Of a DNA stretch of 64,000 bases, positions 32,930-43,289 are shown one piece after another. A model generated the notes under the pieces. That model was not told the DNA's origin. It did no database searches and saw only the letters and a list, made by a program, of their open reading frames with translations. Source of the DNA: Kingdonia uniflora (Eukaryota; Streptophyta; Magnoliopsida; Ranunculales; Circaeasteraceae); assembly GCA_014058105.1 (NCBI GenBank), contig JACGCM010002535.1, positions 2,542,001-2,606,000 on the forward strand, in the 5' to 3' direction. The position numbers and the translations under genes were made by a program. The first letter of the stretch is position 1; every line of letters starts with the position of its first letter.

Positions 32930-33061
32930 TCTCAACGATTGTCCTACGTGGTGTACCAAATTTGACTGAGACAAGATGACGTGGTATTGAACATAAGAGA
33001 GTATGTTTAAGAGAAACTCAAGAGCTTAGACATCCGTGCGTAGCACGGGCTCATAAGCTAG
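32930..33061 (+). mobile_element. 132 bp mini-Helitron unit forming the present 3' end
   Basis: Starts A/TCTCAACGATT, a near copy of the outer 5' end, and finishes with hairpin CCGTGCGTAGCACGG and CTAG/T. On its own it has every Helitron end feature. It is fused to the larger element, since the host LTR resumes only after 33061. Confidence 0.7.
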
Positions 33062-33393
33062 TCTTCTATAAATAGAGAAGGAGTCCAACCATAGAGGGGG
33101 TGAGAGATTTTTTCTCGTACACACCCCAGAGAAGCTCTAACAACCTTCGAGCACCTTCTAAAGCTTAAAGATTCAGTCTACTCAAACTTTTATTTGTAAT
33201 CTCATCCATTTATATAATCTAACCATAAAAATCCTCGCTAGAAGTCGTGAAGGAATCCCATTCTAAGACTCCACGCAAGTGTCTATTAGAAGCTTTCCTT
33301 TTTCTATTAATATACTTGTTAAAACCCCTGGTCGATCGTAAACATAGTGGTGTAAAAGTTTGATCTCCCATCTATGAGATTAGGCCCCTACAT
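33062..33393 (+). repeat. 5' LTR of element C, right part
   Basis: A TATA box TTCTATAAATAGAG lies near 33063-33077. The segment from 33166 matches the 3' LTR at 47215-47444, including TTAAAGATTCAGTCTACTC. It ends CCCCTACA just before the primer site. Confidence 0.8.
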
Positions 33394-33412
33394 TTGACAC
33401 CTTATGTACTAT
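33394..33412 (+). other. Degenerate primer-binding site of element C
   Basis: TTTGACACCTTATGTACT sits where A and B have TTTGGCGCCGTCTGTGC. It is recognisable but mutated. Confidence 0.5.
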
Positions 33413-33455
33413 AACCCTCATTTTTCCATAACTTTACCAGCCGAGCACACCTTCA

Positions 33456-35160
33456 ATGGCTCCTACCCTTTGATTCACCTCAGCCATTATTAGAATCTGG
33501 GCTAACAATATCATAGCTTAACTGGCCCATATGTGCAAGTAGTTTGCTCAAGCTGAAGAGCACCATACGACCCAACTTTACCATGAGCGTAAAGCCCGAC
33601 GACATGAACCCGAAACTGAATGCCAGCATCGCGCTGAAGAAATAGATAGACATCATCATCACTTCGATGAGCTTTGCAACTTCACACATATCCGCTCGCA
33701 CGCGCTTAGGCCCTTACTCATACACAGAGGCAACCCCTGTCCATCTAGGAGCCAAAAGTATCATTAATCCCATACCCAAAGGTTCATTCCACTTAGGTGT
33801 CTCTGTCTCAGAAGATTCGAGCGACTTCACTCTACGAACATCCAGACCCCCTATTTGGAAAGCCGTCCGGGAAGGGCTAGGTAAACACAGTGCATAATAA
33901 GCCGTATCAACCATGAACACATCATTCTTCCCCTCGAGCAGCTTACCTCATATAACAGGAGCTCGATTAGGAAATCAAAGTTGTTATTCGCATCAGTTCA
34001 TGCCCAACACCAAACTCTTGGAACAGACTTAACAATCCATTCCCCACATAGAAACTAGCCATCATGGTCCCTCTAAGTTTCCATATCCCAAAAATTTGTA
34101 AATACTAAAATACAGACCCACAATCCTACGTCATCGAGTTCCAAAACTCGTTAAGCCTCACTCGTTGGCAGATCACATCCTTTGTCGAATGTTTCCCACT
34201 AGCCTTATACACAACTCACTTAAGTGGTATCATAGCCTACCCAATGGTTCTATCCAAAACTTCGAGGAATTTTCTAGTTTGTTCATATCTCACCTTGTAT
34301 TTAATAAGGATAAAGAAGTCAGAGTTGATGTCCTTTTCAACATTTCAAGGCACAAGTGGAAATACTCGAGAGCTTTACAAAACCATTATTAGATGAATTC
34401 CATAAAATCGAGAACCTCCCAGACCATAGCTGGGTCAAGGAGTACATCCTCCTCCAGAAACCCAAAGAACTCGAGGAAATGTTATCTAAAGTTAACGGCT
34501 ACATCGACCTCAAACGCATCCGTGAAAATAATCAACACGGATAAACCCAAACCAACAATTACAACAAACCTCGACAGCCGAATACAACCATGGTCACTCC
34601 CATTTATAACAAGACTGGTAACCGAAAATGTGGCAATCACGAAGGACAATTCGATGGGCCACGAAAGAAACGCCTGATTCCAGTCCTGCCCAAACTCAGT
34701 GTCTCCATCAGGGCTATCCAACCCATCATCCAAGCCGACCCAATATGGCGAACACCATACCCAATCAAAGTCAGTAAAGGCGAACCATATTGCCAGAACC
34801 ACAAATGCAACTGCCATCCAATAGAAAACTGTTACGCTTTACAACGGTCACTTGAGATGATACTCAAAGCAGGAGGACTGTTCCAGTATATTGTCGACAT
34901 CCCAAGCTATCTCGATGCGTCATATCTCAAAATCTAGTCAACCCCGAACAATGGAAGAAATAAAGTGCATATCTTCCAAGCTAACATGATCAAGGTCAAT
35001 AACATTGATAACGGTCATACCTAAAGAAAGAGGAAAAGAGTAGAAGACTATTGCAAACTTATCTACCACCAAAAATTACCAGTCCTCTTACCCGAAACTA
35101 ACTAGCATCCCAGACCTTAAGGTATATCCTTTATCAATTACGACATCTCTCATGTCAGAT
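33456..35160 (+). pseudogene. gag of element C
   Basis: The ATG at 33456 starts MAPTL as in A and B, but stops appear at once. Later parts are clear: FTKPLLDEFHKIENLPDHSW and LEEMLSKVNGYIDLKRI (34370-34530), and a Cys/His cluster YCQNHKCNCHPIENCY (34790-34840), followed by ILKAGGLFQYIVDIPSYL. Four or more frame changes. It would form the capsid of the element. Confidence 0.65.
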
Positions 35161-35179
35161 TTCCTTAAACAGATCTGTT

Positions 35180-35580
35180 TCTCATCATGATTAATGTTGA
35201 ACACATCATCCTACATATAATGCTTATCAATACCAAAAGCGCAGCTAATGTCCTTTTTGTCCAAATAGGCAAAATAATGTAAATGACCGACCGTATAACC
35301 CCAACCAACATCGAACTCAATGGTTTTAATGGGTCTACTGAAGTGGCAGTCGGACGAATCAGCCTCCCTATCACCGCCGACCTGATGGTATTACAAACCA
35401 ACTTCTTGGTAATTAATAAGAAGTCTAAATACCTCGACATCTTGGGTCACGATTGGCTGCATACCATGAAGGCAGTACTCTCGACATACCACCAAGTATT
35501 GTGGTTCACCACCCCCAAAGTAGAATCTGGGACATGAAAGGGTCCAAACGGCTAGCATGATCGTACGAACACCCAAACAT
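35180..35580 (+). pseudogene. Protease of element C
   Basis: Reads IELNGFNGSTEVAVGRISLP and LDILGHDWLHTMKAVLSTYH, collinear with the proteases of A and B. The active-site strand reads MLINTKSAAN, so the catalytic D-T-G is replaced by N-T-K. Clearly inactive. Confidence 0.65.
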
Positions 35581-35619
35581 CGATCTAGCCCAAAAATTGG
35601 TCATGCCATAGTAATCACA

Positions 35620-36600
35620 ACAACTTTTCCTTAGTGAACATTTGACTATCTTCATTGAAGCATCGACCATCGAGCCCACAGTATATATCGAACTCGATGA
35701 CCCCGGACAAGGAACGTTCATTGGAAGTTCCTTGACTGACGAAGAAAAACATTAGCTGACCTCTTTCCTTCAAACTAGAAGAGACGTCTTCGCCTAGACA
35801 TTCCACAAGATCTTAGGGGATGACCCCACCTTTGCCTATCACCCACTCGACCTAATACCCAAGTGTATAACAGTCAAATAAAAGAAATGTACCTTATCCC
35901 CAAGGATTTGAAATGCGGTTAATCTTGAAGTCAATAAACTTCTAGCCGCAGGTTCCATCCACAAGGTTAAGTACGCAGACTGGATCTCGGATATCGTGGC
36001 AGTTTCCAAAAATAATGGTAAAATCTGAGTGTACGTCAACTTCATCGACCTCAACAAACACACCCCAAAAGACAATAGGGCACGAGCATCTTGCAATAAT
36101 GGACATCACCTCAGGTTACAACCAGGTACCCCTCATACTCAAAGATCAAATCAAAACATTATTTATTTCAGAGCAAGGCCTATATTATTTCAATGTCATG
36201 CCCTTCGGGCTTTAAAAATGTGGACACGACCTTCTAATGACTGGTTACCATAATGTTTAAACCAATGTTGGGTAAGTCAGTCGAAGTCTATATCGATGAC
36301 ATGCTTTGCAAGAGTCTCGACAAATATTCCCATATCCAAGACCTAACCAAAGTTTTTGCTATCCTTCAATCATACAAAATGAAGTTAAATCTCGATAAGT
36401 ATCAATTCGGTGTTTCTTCAGGAAAATTCCTCGACCACCTCATCAGCATAAGAGGTATTGAGATCGATCCTATACAAATCCGAACCCTAATCTATATGCC
36501 ATCTCCCCGAATGAACAAAGATGTACAGAAGGTCACTGCCAAAATTGTTATCCTTAATCGATTCATTTCCAAATCATCGGCCAGATGCGCCTAGTTATTT
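35620..36600 (+). pseudogene. Reverse transcriptase of element C
   Basis: Finger and palm pieces are visible: RSNQNI and EQGLYYFNVMPFGL near 36150-36215. The catalytic box VEVYIDDMLCKSL lies at 36280-36320, and KFLDHLISIRGIEIDPIQIR follows. The YIDD box is kept, but stops and frame changes (near 36010 and 36216) break the protein. Matches the RT remnant of A closely. Confidence 0.75.
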
Positions 36601-37180
36601 TATCTACTCCGCGGTCAAGGGGCCTACAAAACTAAGAAGAAAACCCAGACATTGACAGGACAAAAAAAATGCAAAATAGCCTTCCACGAGCTCTAGACTT
36701 ACCTCGGTCAACCACCAATAATGAGTACTCAAGTTGAAGGTGAATTACTTTCCCTTTATGTCATAGTGACAGTCGAATTCTTAAGTTTAGTCCTCATACG
36801 GATAGATCAAGGCAATGAAAAACCAGTTTACTTTATCAGAAAAACCTTGACCTCGTTCAAAACCATATATACGAAATTCAAAAAACTTATACTTAACCTT
36901 GTTTACACTTCCAGAAAGCTCAAACCATACTTCCAAGTACATTGAATAAGGGTGATCACAAACTACCCCCTTCTAGAGGTCCTTACCAAAAAAGATAAAT
37001 CCAGACAGGTATGGCAAAGGTCCGTCTACCTCAGAGAACATAATATCACTTTCCAGAAGAAGATATTTTAAAAAGGCCAGTTGCTGACTTTTAAGCCAAT
37101 TTCCCAGTAGAAGACACCGATTGGGAAAAGCATGAGGATGAAATCTTGGATGAACAAACATACCCATTGAACCCTAATAC
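36601..37180 (+). pseudogene. First RNase H of element C
   Basis: Reads GELLSLYVIVT, EKPVYFIRKTLTSFKT and LVYTSRKLKPYFQVH, the RNase H domain directly after RT in gypsy elements. The catalytic acidic residues are not all preserved, and a stop follows at 36944. Confidence 0.65.
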
Positions 37181-37679
37181 AGGTTGGAGACTATTTACCG
37201 ATGGATCAACCGGCTAGAATGGTTCTAGAATAGGTATTGTACTAGTCACACCATCTAATGATCATCTAGAAAAGGCAATCAAGTTGAACTTTGATTGTAC
37301 CAATAACGAAGCTAAATAAGATGCTTTAATTTACGGTCTCGATATGACCCTTGAATTGGGTGTGCCCTAGTTAGCCATCTTTACTGGCTCGCAGCTAGTC
37401 CAAAGATATTATACCGAAGAAAACCAGGCAAATGGTCGAATGACTAAATATACAGAGCTCGTTCACCAACGCATAGATTGTTTCCCTAAACGTTCTTCGA
37501 TAATACATTACCCTCGGGGTAAAAATAGACACGTTGATGCTCACGCCTACATTGTTGCAATGTTAGGCCAGTCCGAACCCAAAAAGCTCGACATCGAAGT
37601 ACTCGAATGCCCAAGTATAGACCGGATGGAAATCAATACCATCAATATTGGGGGCGAGAGTATCGATCCCGAAGCCTGA
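37181..37679 (+). pseudogene. Second (archaeal-like) RNase H of element C
   Basis: Starts GWRLFTDGSTG, then LVTPSNDHLEKAIKLNFD, and later RIDCFPKRSSIIHYPRGKNRH, with VDAHAYIVAML. Same order and spacing as in element A. The DGS strand is better preserved here than in A. Broken by stops near 37200 and 37315. Presence of this extra RNase H supports the Tat lineage. Confidence 0.7.
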
Positions 37680-37814
37680 CGCACCCCTTTCCTGGAATAT
37701 TTTAACAACAAAACCTTACTAACTGACCGAAAGACAAAACACTCACAATTGGAGAACTGTCGAAGGTACTCCATCCTCCAAGGCAAACTACACCGAAGGA
37801 CCCCAAACGGGGTA
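37680..37814 (+). pseudogene. Integrase of element C, N-terminal part before element D
   Basis: Continues from the second RNase H into the integrase leader (LENCRRYSILQGKLHRR, then PNG). It stops at 37814 at the target site GGGTA of element D and resumes at 42075. Confidence 0.6.
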
Positions 37815-38225
37815 TGTAATAGCCTAATTTTGTTTCTCGAACTTAGCCTTTACACCAAGGATATTCAGAGCGTCTAGATAAATAATGGAAGAATACTAAC
37901 ACAAAGTTTAGCGTGGAAAACCTTTGAATAGGTTAAAAACCACGACCTCTCTTGAAGATTTAGAAAGAAAGAAGTTTATTGATAGCTACTAAATATTACA
38001 AGAGATGCTCTGAGTATTTTAGTATAGATTTTTAGTAATCATTCCTCTGTGTTCAGACTTTCTTGATAGGAAAAGTCTGTGTAGGATTTTTTGTCCCCTT
38101 AACCTGTTGCTCCTTGGTTATATTTATAGGTCTAATATTATGACCATTTTATGACCGTTATCTGCTTTAATGATGAACGTTACAATATATGGTTTTGATG
38201 AGTCTTCATAATGATTGTGTAATGG

Positions 38226-39060
38226 ATTTTTTTTTTTTTTGAACGAATGTATTTTTATTAATTGAGAAAAACAATAAGACATGTGGAGGACATAAAGCCT
38301 GGCCACTATTTTACTACCTAATTGTGGCTATTCCAAGTTTATCCATGAAGTATGTTGCACGTATCTACCTAGGAAGAGTGGATGCATTCCAAAAAAGTTG
38401 TGAGTGTTGTGAGCTGCCTAGCTTAGAGAGGTCGTCAACTGTACCATTGTCTTCCCTGTAAGTATGTATCATGGTAATTTGTAGCCCCATTCCTAGCTGA
38501 GTAATAAGCTTCCAGGTCACACTGTACTTTGCGAGACAAATATACTGACATCTGTACCAATTTACCAGAAGTTGAGCATCTACTTCAGCGATGAGTGGAA
38601 GCCAGTTCTGTTGTTTGCAATGCATTAAACCATGAAAGAGAACAAACATTTATGCAACTGTATTAGTGCCATGACCAACTACAATGTTGTACCCAAGTTG
38701 AAGTTTACCCAAATTGTTTCTAATTACTCCTTCAGCTCCGCTTATTCCAGAAGGAAGTGTTGAACCATCACTATTAAGCTTGAAATGACCGAGTGGTGGG
38801 AATGTCCATCGTGCAAGCACATATCTTTTGGTATACACGGACTGTTTAACCAATTGCAAGACTTGTAGTGAGATGAGGTCACTGAAGTTGCGGTTTTGCG
38901 TTATTATGAGTTTGGGCATGCTCGCTTTAAGAGCTTTGTTGATGTTGTTGATGATAACCAAGGGAGAGGGAAGGTTTTCCTCAAACCTATAAGTACATTG
39001 AGCTTTCCATAATTCCCAGATTATGTAGGCAGGTAATACTCCTATTACGATACCCATTTG
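38226..39060 (-). mobile_element. 5'-truncated LINE fragment with RNase H domain
   Basis: A poly-T run at 38227-38240 is the poly-A tail of a minus-strand insertion. Near-identical 13 bp flanks GATTGTGTAATGG (38213-38225) and GATTGTGTTATGG (39061-39073) are the target duplication. The minus strand encodes the 3' end of a plant L1-type ORF2: WTFPPLGHFKLNSDGSTLPS, GAEGVIRNNLGKL, then after one stop EVDAQLLVNW and TYREDNGTVDDLSKLG, a plant LINE RNase H domain. The RT and endonuclease are missing, as is usual for 5' truncation. Confidence 0.85.
38365..39057 (-). pseudogene. RNase H-like C-terminal region of LINE ORF2
   Basis: Open from 39057 to 38650, one stop, then open to 38365. The acidic motifs DGS, EVDAQLL and ADDLS-like are in place. 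In intact elements this domain removes the RNA strand during target-primed reverse transcription. Confidence 0.75.
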
Positions 39061-39199
39061 GATTGTGTTATGGCTTGAGTTACTCCTTTTCTTTGTAACT
39101 GTTCTATAAATATGTCACGTGTATGTTGACGAGATCGAGTAAATGTGTGATGGTCAAATGGAAAGACTTGAGCTCGAGATTCAGAATAGGCTCCTTACA

Positions 39200-39454
39200 T
39201 TAGACAGTTCTCAGCTAAGAGCACGAGAAGCATCATGGGCGAGTGGCGTTGGTTGAGAAGTTCATTATATATCCATTACCTGATATTGTTGTCTTGATTT
39301 AGATGCAATTTATTACCGATGTCGGCGATGCTTGTTTTCAGGAATTTGAGGCTTTGTGATCCCTCTGAGTACAATTTAAGTCGATTGACTTGTAATTTGT
39401 TGGCCAATTTGAATGAAGTTGTTGTCGACATGAAATGTGTTGTGTAATATAGTA
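39200..39454. other. Element D interior next to left LTR
   Basis: No clear PBS or PPT and no coding sequence. Confidence 0.35.
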
Positions 39455-39860
39455 AATGTGTTGGTCGCATTGGATAAACCAATTGTGGACTTGTAATGTA
39501 TTAGATTATATTATATTATCTGTTGGTCGAATTGAACAAACCAATAACCGACCTATAATATGTAATCTGTTTGGTCGAATTGGACGAACTAATAATCGAC
39601 TTGTAATATATAATCTGTTTGGTCAAATTAGACGAATTAATTATCGACCTGCAATGTATTAGATTTGTTGGCCGAATTGGAATGAACCAATTGTGAACCT
39701 CAAATATGTAATTTGTTTGATCAAATTTGAACGAACCAATATCCGACATGTAATATGTAATTTATTTAGTCGAAATGGACGAACCAATTATCTACCCGTA
39801 ATGTATTAAATCTATCGATCGAATTGGACAAACTAATATCCGACCTGTAATATATTGGTC
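39455..39860. repeat. Minisatellite of about 48 bp units in element D
   Basis: About eight units of the pattern TTGGTCGAATTGGACGAAC followed by TAATAATCGACCTGTAATAT, starting near 39460, 39524, 39571, 39619, 39667, 39716, 39765 and 39815. The open frames crossing it are repeat artefacts. Confidence 0.85.
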
Positions 39861-40559
39861 GAGCTTGCCCCAAAGTATGATTTAAGTCAATTGACTGAAT
39901 CTAACAGTTACTTGGGGTTTATATGTTGGAGGGATGCAAGCAGTAGCTTTTATGTTGAATTAGATGAAGTAATTATTTGACCTGACAATGAGCTTTAAGT
40001 TATGTACTATTTGTTCCAATCCCGTCATAGTATAGGATAAACGTAGTCAAATTAAACCAAGTCAAATTAAGAAGTTTGTAATCACCCACTAACGTGGAGT
40101 CGAGATGAATCATATGCATTGTAAGTGAATTTTATCTCCTTAACCACACCGGCAAAAAAACTTATTCCTATATGTGGTGTGATATCCATAGAAATATTTA
40201 GCCTTGATAAGCCGAGAATGTAGAAATCGATGATCTCAAACTGTGAAACTCGCAGACCAACTTGAGAAGCTAATTCTTCAAGAAAAGGACTCCAGTTTGA
40301 GCTAAGAGAAACATTGAAAAGAAGAAGATCAAGCTGTATAGGATAAACGTAGTGGCAAGTCCGACTCCCTCATTTAAGTGCCATGTTTGGTCCGCAATAA
40401 TCATAGAGACGAGGTGCCAATGGTGGCTGAGTTAAACCTGAAGGAATTGTACCCACATAAGAATGTAATGGGGAGACACCTGCTAAGCGTGGTGGTAATA
40501 TATTAGCACTAGGAGCTACTTGTCAGCTCCCTTTCATTGATGGTCTAGACAAGTGTGGG
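39861..40559. other. Element D interior, no gene seen
   Basis: About 700 bp without recognisable coding or repeated structure. Confidence 0.35.
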
Positions 40560-41160
40560 CTAGATTGGGGGTGACCACTGGTCGTTAAGGAGCCAAAATT
40601 TGGAGGCTGTGTTTGAACCACCATGAGAGATGGTAAAATATGTGGGGATAAATGTTTCCAGTGGAAAAAAGGAAGATGTGCATGCATTGGAAGTTTTGGG
40701 AATAGCAGATGTAAATGGTGAGCTGGTCGTAGGTGATAAAGATACTTCTGTTGAATAATTTAGTAGTATATAAGACAAAAATAACATACACTCAAGTAAT
40801 AGCCATTGAACCTTCTTCAGATGTCTATTAGAACCCAAGAACAGATCAGGGTTGAAATCCAACATCGTAGACGAAGATCCAGAGCTCGAACAACACTTGA
40901 TTGAAATCTAATAGGAGCTGCTTCAACAAAGTGTCGGCATGGGAGCTTGAATCTTTTCCAGCAAATGCACACTGGTTTTCACAGAGAGAGAGAGAAAAAA
41001 AGAGAGATAATGATGATGATGATGATGTCTGAAACCAAGAAGTTGAAGAACCTTATCATCCAATCCTCACTATTTATCAACCCCATTGAACCCCATTTAA
41101 CCAATTCCATCAAATCTCCAAGAAATTTCGAAAGAGGAGTTGTTGGACTTTATATAGTTA
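40560..41160 (-). other. Gene-like segment in element D, possibly a captured gene start
   Basis: On the minus strand a TATA box TATATAAAG (41156-41148) is followed by a CT-rich leader and a run of ATC triplets. An ATG at 40865 then opens MLDFNPDLFLGSNRH for 101 codons. A possible intron (GAGTGTATG...CAACAG) lies near 40790-40740, and Ser/Pro/Thr-rich sequence follows. I do not recognise the product. It could be a captured host gene fragment or the element's own decayed leader. Confidence 0.3.
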
Positions 41161-41545
41161 CAGCCATGGATGAAACTGAAACGTTTCATTCCCCAAATTT
41201 AGCTTTTTCCCCTAAATCACAGCCGTTCCCCGTTATTATGGACCTAAATTTAGACACCCCATGGTGGAGTTGTCTGAGGGTTATATATGTGTAACTCTAG
41301 TTCGATTCAAAGAGAGAGGGTTTTGTTTGCTACACGTTTACTCTGTCGGCCCCGCTAGAGGATTGTGAATTGGGCTCAGCCTTCCGTAGTGATGAAATGG
41401 TATCTAGTACTTCGAGAATCGTGGCTAGCTGTTTTGATTCCCACATACTCGAAGCGTACTCTAGTCTGAAAGCGTTATTCTTGTAGAGAGATAATCAGTT
41501 GTTTTTGAGATAATGAGTTTGAGAACTTCATTCTCAGGCACCCAA

Positions 41546-42069
41546 TATAATAGCCTAATTTTGTATCACGAACTAAGCCTTTACATCAAGGATATTCAGA
41601 GCATCTAGATAAATAATGGAAGAATATTAACATAAAGTTTAACGTGGAAAACCTTTGAATAGGTTAAAAACCATGACCTTTCTTGAGGATTTAGAAAGAA
41701 AAAAGTTTATTGATAGCTGCTAGATATTACAAGAGATGCTCTAATTATTTTAGTATAGAATTTTTGTGATCATTCCTCTGTGTTTAGACTTTCTTGATAG
41801 GAAAAGTCTGTGTAGGATTTTCTTTCCCCTTAACCTGTTACTTATAGGTCTCATATTATGACAGTTTTATGACCGTTGTCTACTTTAATGATGAATGTTA
41901 CAATATATGGTTTTGACGAGACTTCATAATGATTGTGTAACGGCTTGAGTAACTCATTTTCTTTGTAACTCTGCCATAAATGTGCCACGTGTATGCTGAC
42001 GAGGTTGAGTAAATGTGTGATGATCGAATGGAGAGACTTGAGCTCAAGATTCATAATAGGCCCCTTACA
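41546..42069 (-). repeat. LTR of element D (right)
   Basis: 524 bp, matching the left LTR without its LINE. The edge reads TATAATAGCC versus TGTAATAGCC. It ends CCTTACA. Confidence 0.9.
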
Positions 42070-42074
42070 GGGTA

Positions 42075-42942
42075 CACCGCAAATGTATATCTCATCAAGA
42101 GGTTACCATCATCATTACAGAGTTGTACGAAGGTAGCTGCGACTCACATACCGCAGGAAGATCTATGACGTTACGCGCAATAACACAAGGACTACTCTGA
42201 CCGGCTATGAAGAAACAAACTGAAAACTGTGCAAAATATTGTAATAAGTATCAGTGACATAGCCATGACATCAAGAGCCCTTCACAAGATCTCCAATATA
42301 GTCAAGTTTATTGGTCATTTAAATGATGGGCTATCAATCTAGTAGGCCCTTTCAGAAAAGCTTTGAGTAAAAGAGAGTAAGTCCTCTTGGCCACAGACTT
42401 CTTCACCAAATGGGTCAAAGCAGTACCGTTATACAGAACAAGAGAAAAAATAATTAAGTTCTTGTAGGAGAACATAATTACACGATTCGGATGCCCTCAT
42501 ATAATCCAATATGACAACAGACCACAGTTCGTGGGAAACAATGTTAGAATATTCTTGAAAAACTATAACATCATCCTTTTTTCCTCTACGCCTTACTACC
42601 CACAAGATAATGGCCAGTTCAAAGTTATAAACAAAACCATAATCTACATCCTTAAGAAATGTGTTGACGACAAGAAAGGACGATGGGTACACCAGCTGCA
42701 ACACGTCCTCTGGGCTTATCAGACAACACCAAGAAAAACAATGGGGTATACTCTATTTTTACTCACATACATAATCGAAGCAGTCCTACCAACTCAGTTT
42801 GACGCCCCTACAAGAGACTCCAAACTCCCAAATAAAGAAAATAAGTTCCAACTCGCTTGTAACATGCTATGGACCGATGAGACCCTAGACAAATCCCTAG
42901 CTAACCTAAGAGTGGGTTCATCCTAAGAAAGGGCACAAAATA

Positions 42943-42990
<48 letters not shown>

Positions 42991-43115
42991 GTAAGTTCTC
43001 TGAGAAAGTTATATGACAAAAGGGTTCGTCCTAGAAATTTTGCAATCGAAGACTTGGTCCTTCGAGGAGGGGGTTGTCTAATCTTGGGAAAGACCATACA
43101 TCGTATATGACATAA
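42075..43115 (+). pseudogene. Integrase of element C, main part
   Basis: Resumes after D and reads TDFFTKWVKAVPLYRTRE, then a core like GCPHIIQYDNRPQFVG and YYPQDNGQFKVINKTII. HVLWAYQTTPRKTMGYTLF and FDAPTRDSKLPNKENKFQL follow. These are the ordered motifs of a gypsy integrase core, with the usual D of the second motif visible as YDN. An AT microsatellite interrupts near 42945. After it, KLYDKRVRPRNFAIEDLVLR continues the C-terminal domain. Stops near 42210, 42235, 42370, 42466 and 42926 inactivate it. Confidence 0.75.
42944..42989. repeat. (AT)n microsatellite
   Basis: About 22 uninterrupted AT units inside the integrase C-terminal region of C. Confidence 0.95.
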
Positions 43116-43289
43116 CAAAACAAGGATGATCGAAGACGAAGAACCTTTGTCGAGTATCCTAAAATAGAAAACGGCTACAGATACTTACCATAATTATAAC
43201 TGAAGCATTGTAAATCAATAAAAGAACTTTTTTTTATTAAACCACTATCATTTCGCCTGTTCATCTATAATAATCAATCCTCATTAACA

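Larger units (their letters stand above)
26069..33061 (+). mobile_element. Non-autonomous gene-capturing Helitron
   Basis: Begins TCTCAACGATTG at 26069 after host A. It ends with hairpin CCGTGC-GTA-GCACGG (33034-33048) and CTAG (33058-33061) before host T. Those are the Helitron hallmarks: TC start, CTRR end, short 3' hairpin, insertion between A and T, no target duplication. The boundaries are confirmed independently because the flanks rejoin into one gypsy LTR. There is no Rep/helicase, so it is non-autonomous. It carries four gene pieces in its own orientation plus two local duplications. Length 6,993 bp. Confidence 0.85.
37815..39199 (-). repeat. LTR of element D (left), split by LINE
   Basis: TGTAATAGCC start, CCTTACA end. 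The LTR proper is 37815-38225 plus 39074-39199, and the remainder is the LINE insertion with its target duplication. Confidence 0.85.
37815..42069 (-). mobile_element. Non-autonomous LTR element D inserted in the integrase of C
   Basis: Two LTRs (37815-39199, enlarged by a LINE, and 41546-42069) are bounded by a perfect 5 bp target duplication GGGTA (37810-37814 and 42070-42074). Removing D restores the integrase reading of C. The TATA box CCTATAAATA of the LTR reads on the minus strand, so D is probably in that orientation. The 2.3 kb interior has no gag or pol, but it holds a 48 bp minisatellite and a gene-like segment. Its LTR shares AAAACCT-TGAATAGGT words with the solo LTR at 60439, suggesting related families. 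Confidence 0.85.

Noticed and set aside
39456..39749. Open frames on both strands across the 48 bp minisatellite
   Set aside because: Period-of-three repeats keep frames open; the translated peptide is only the repeat.
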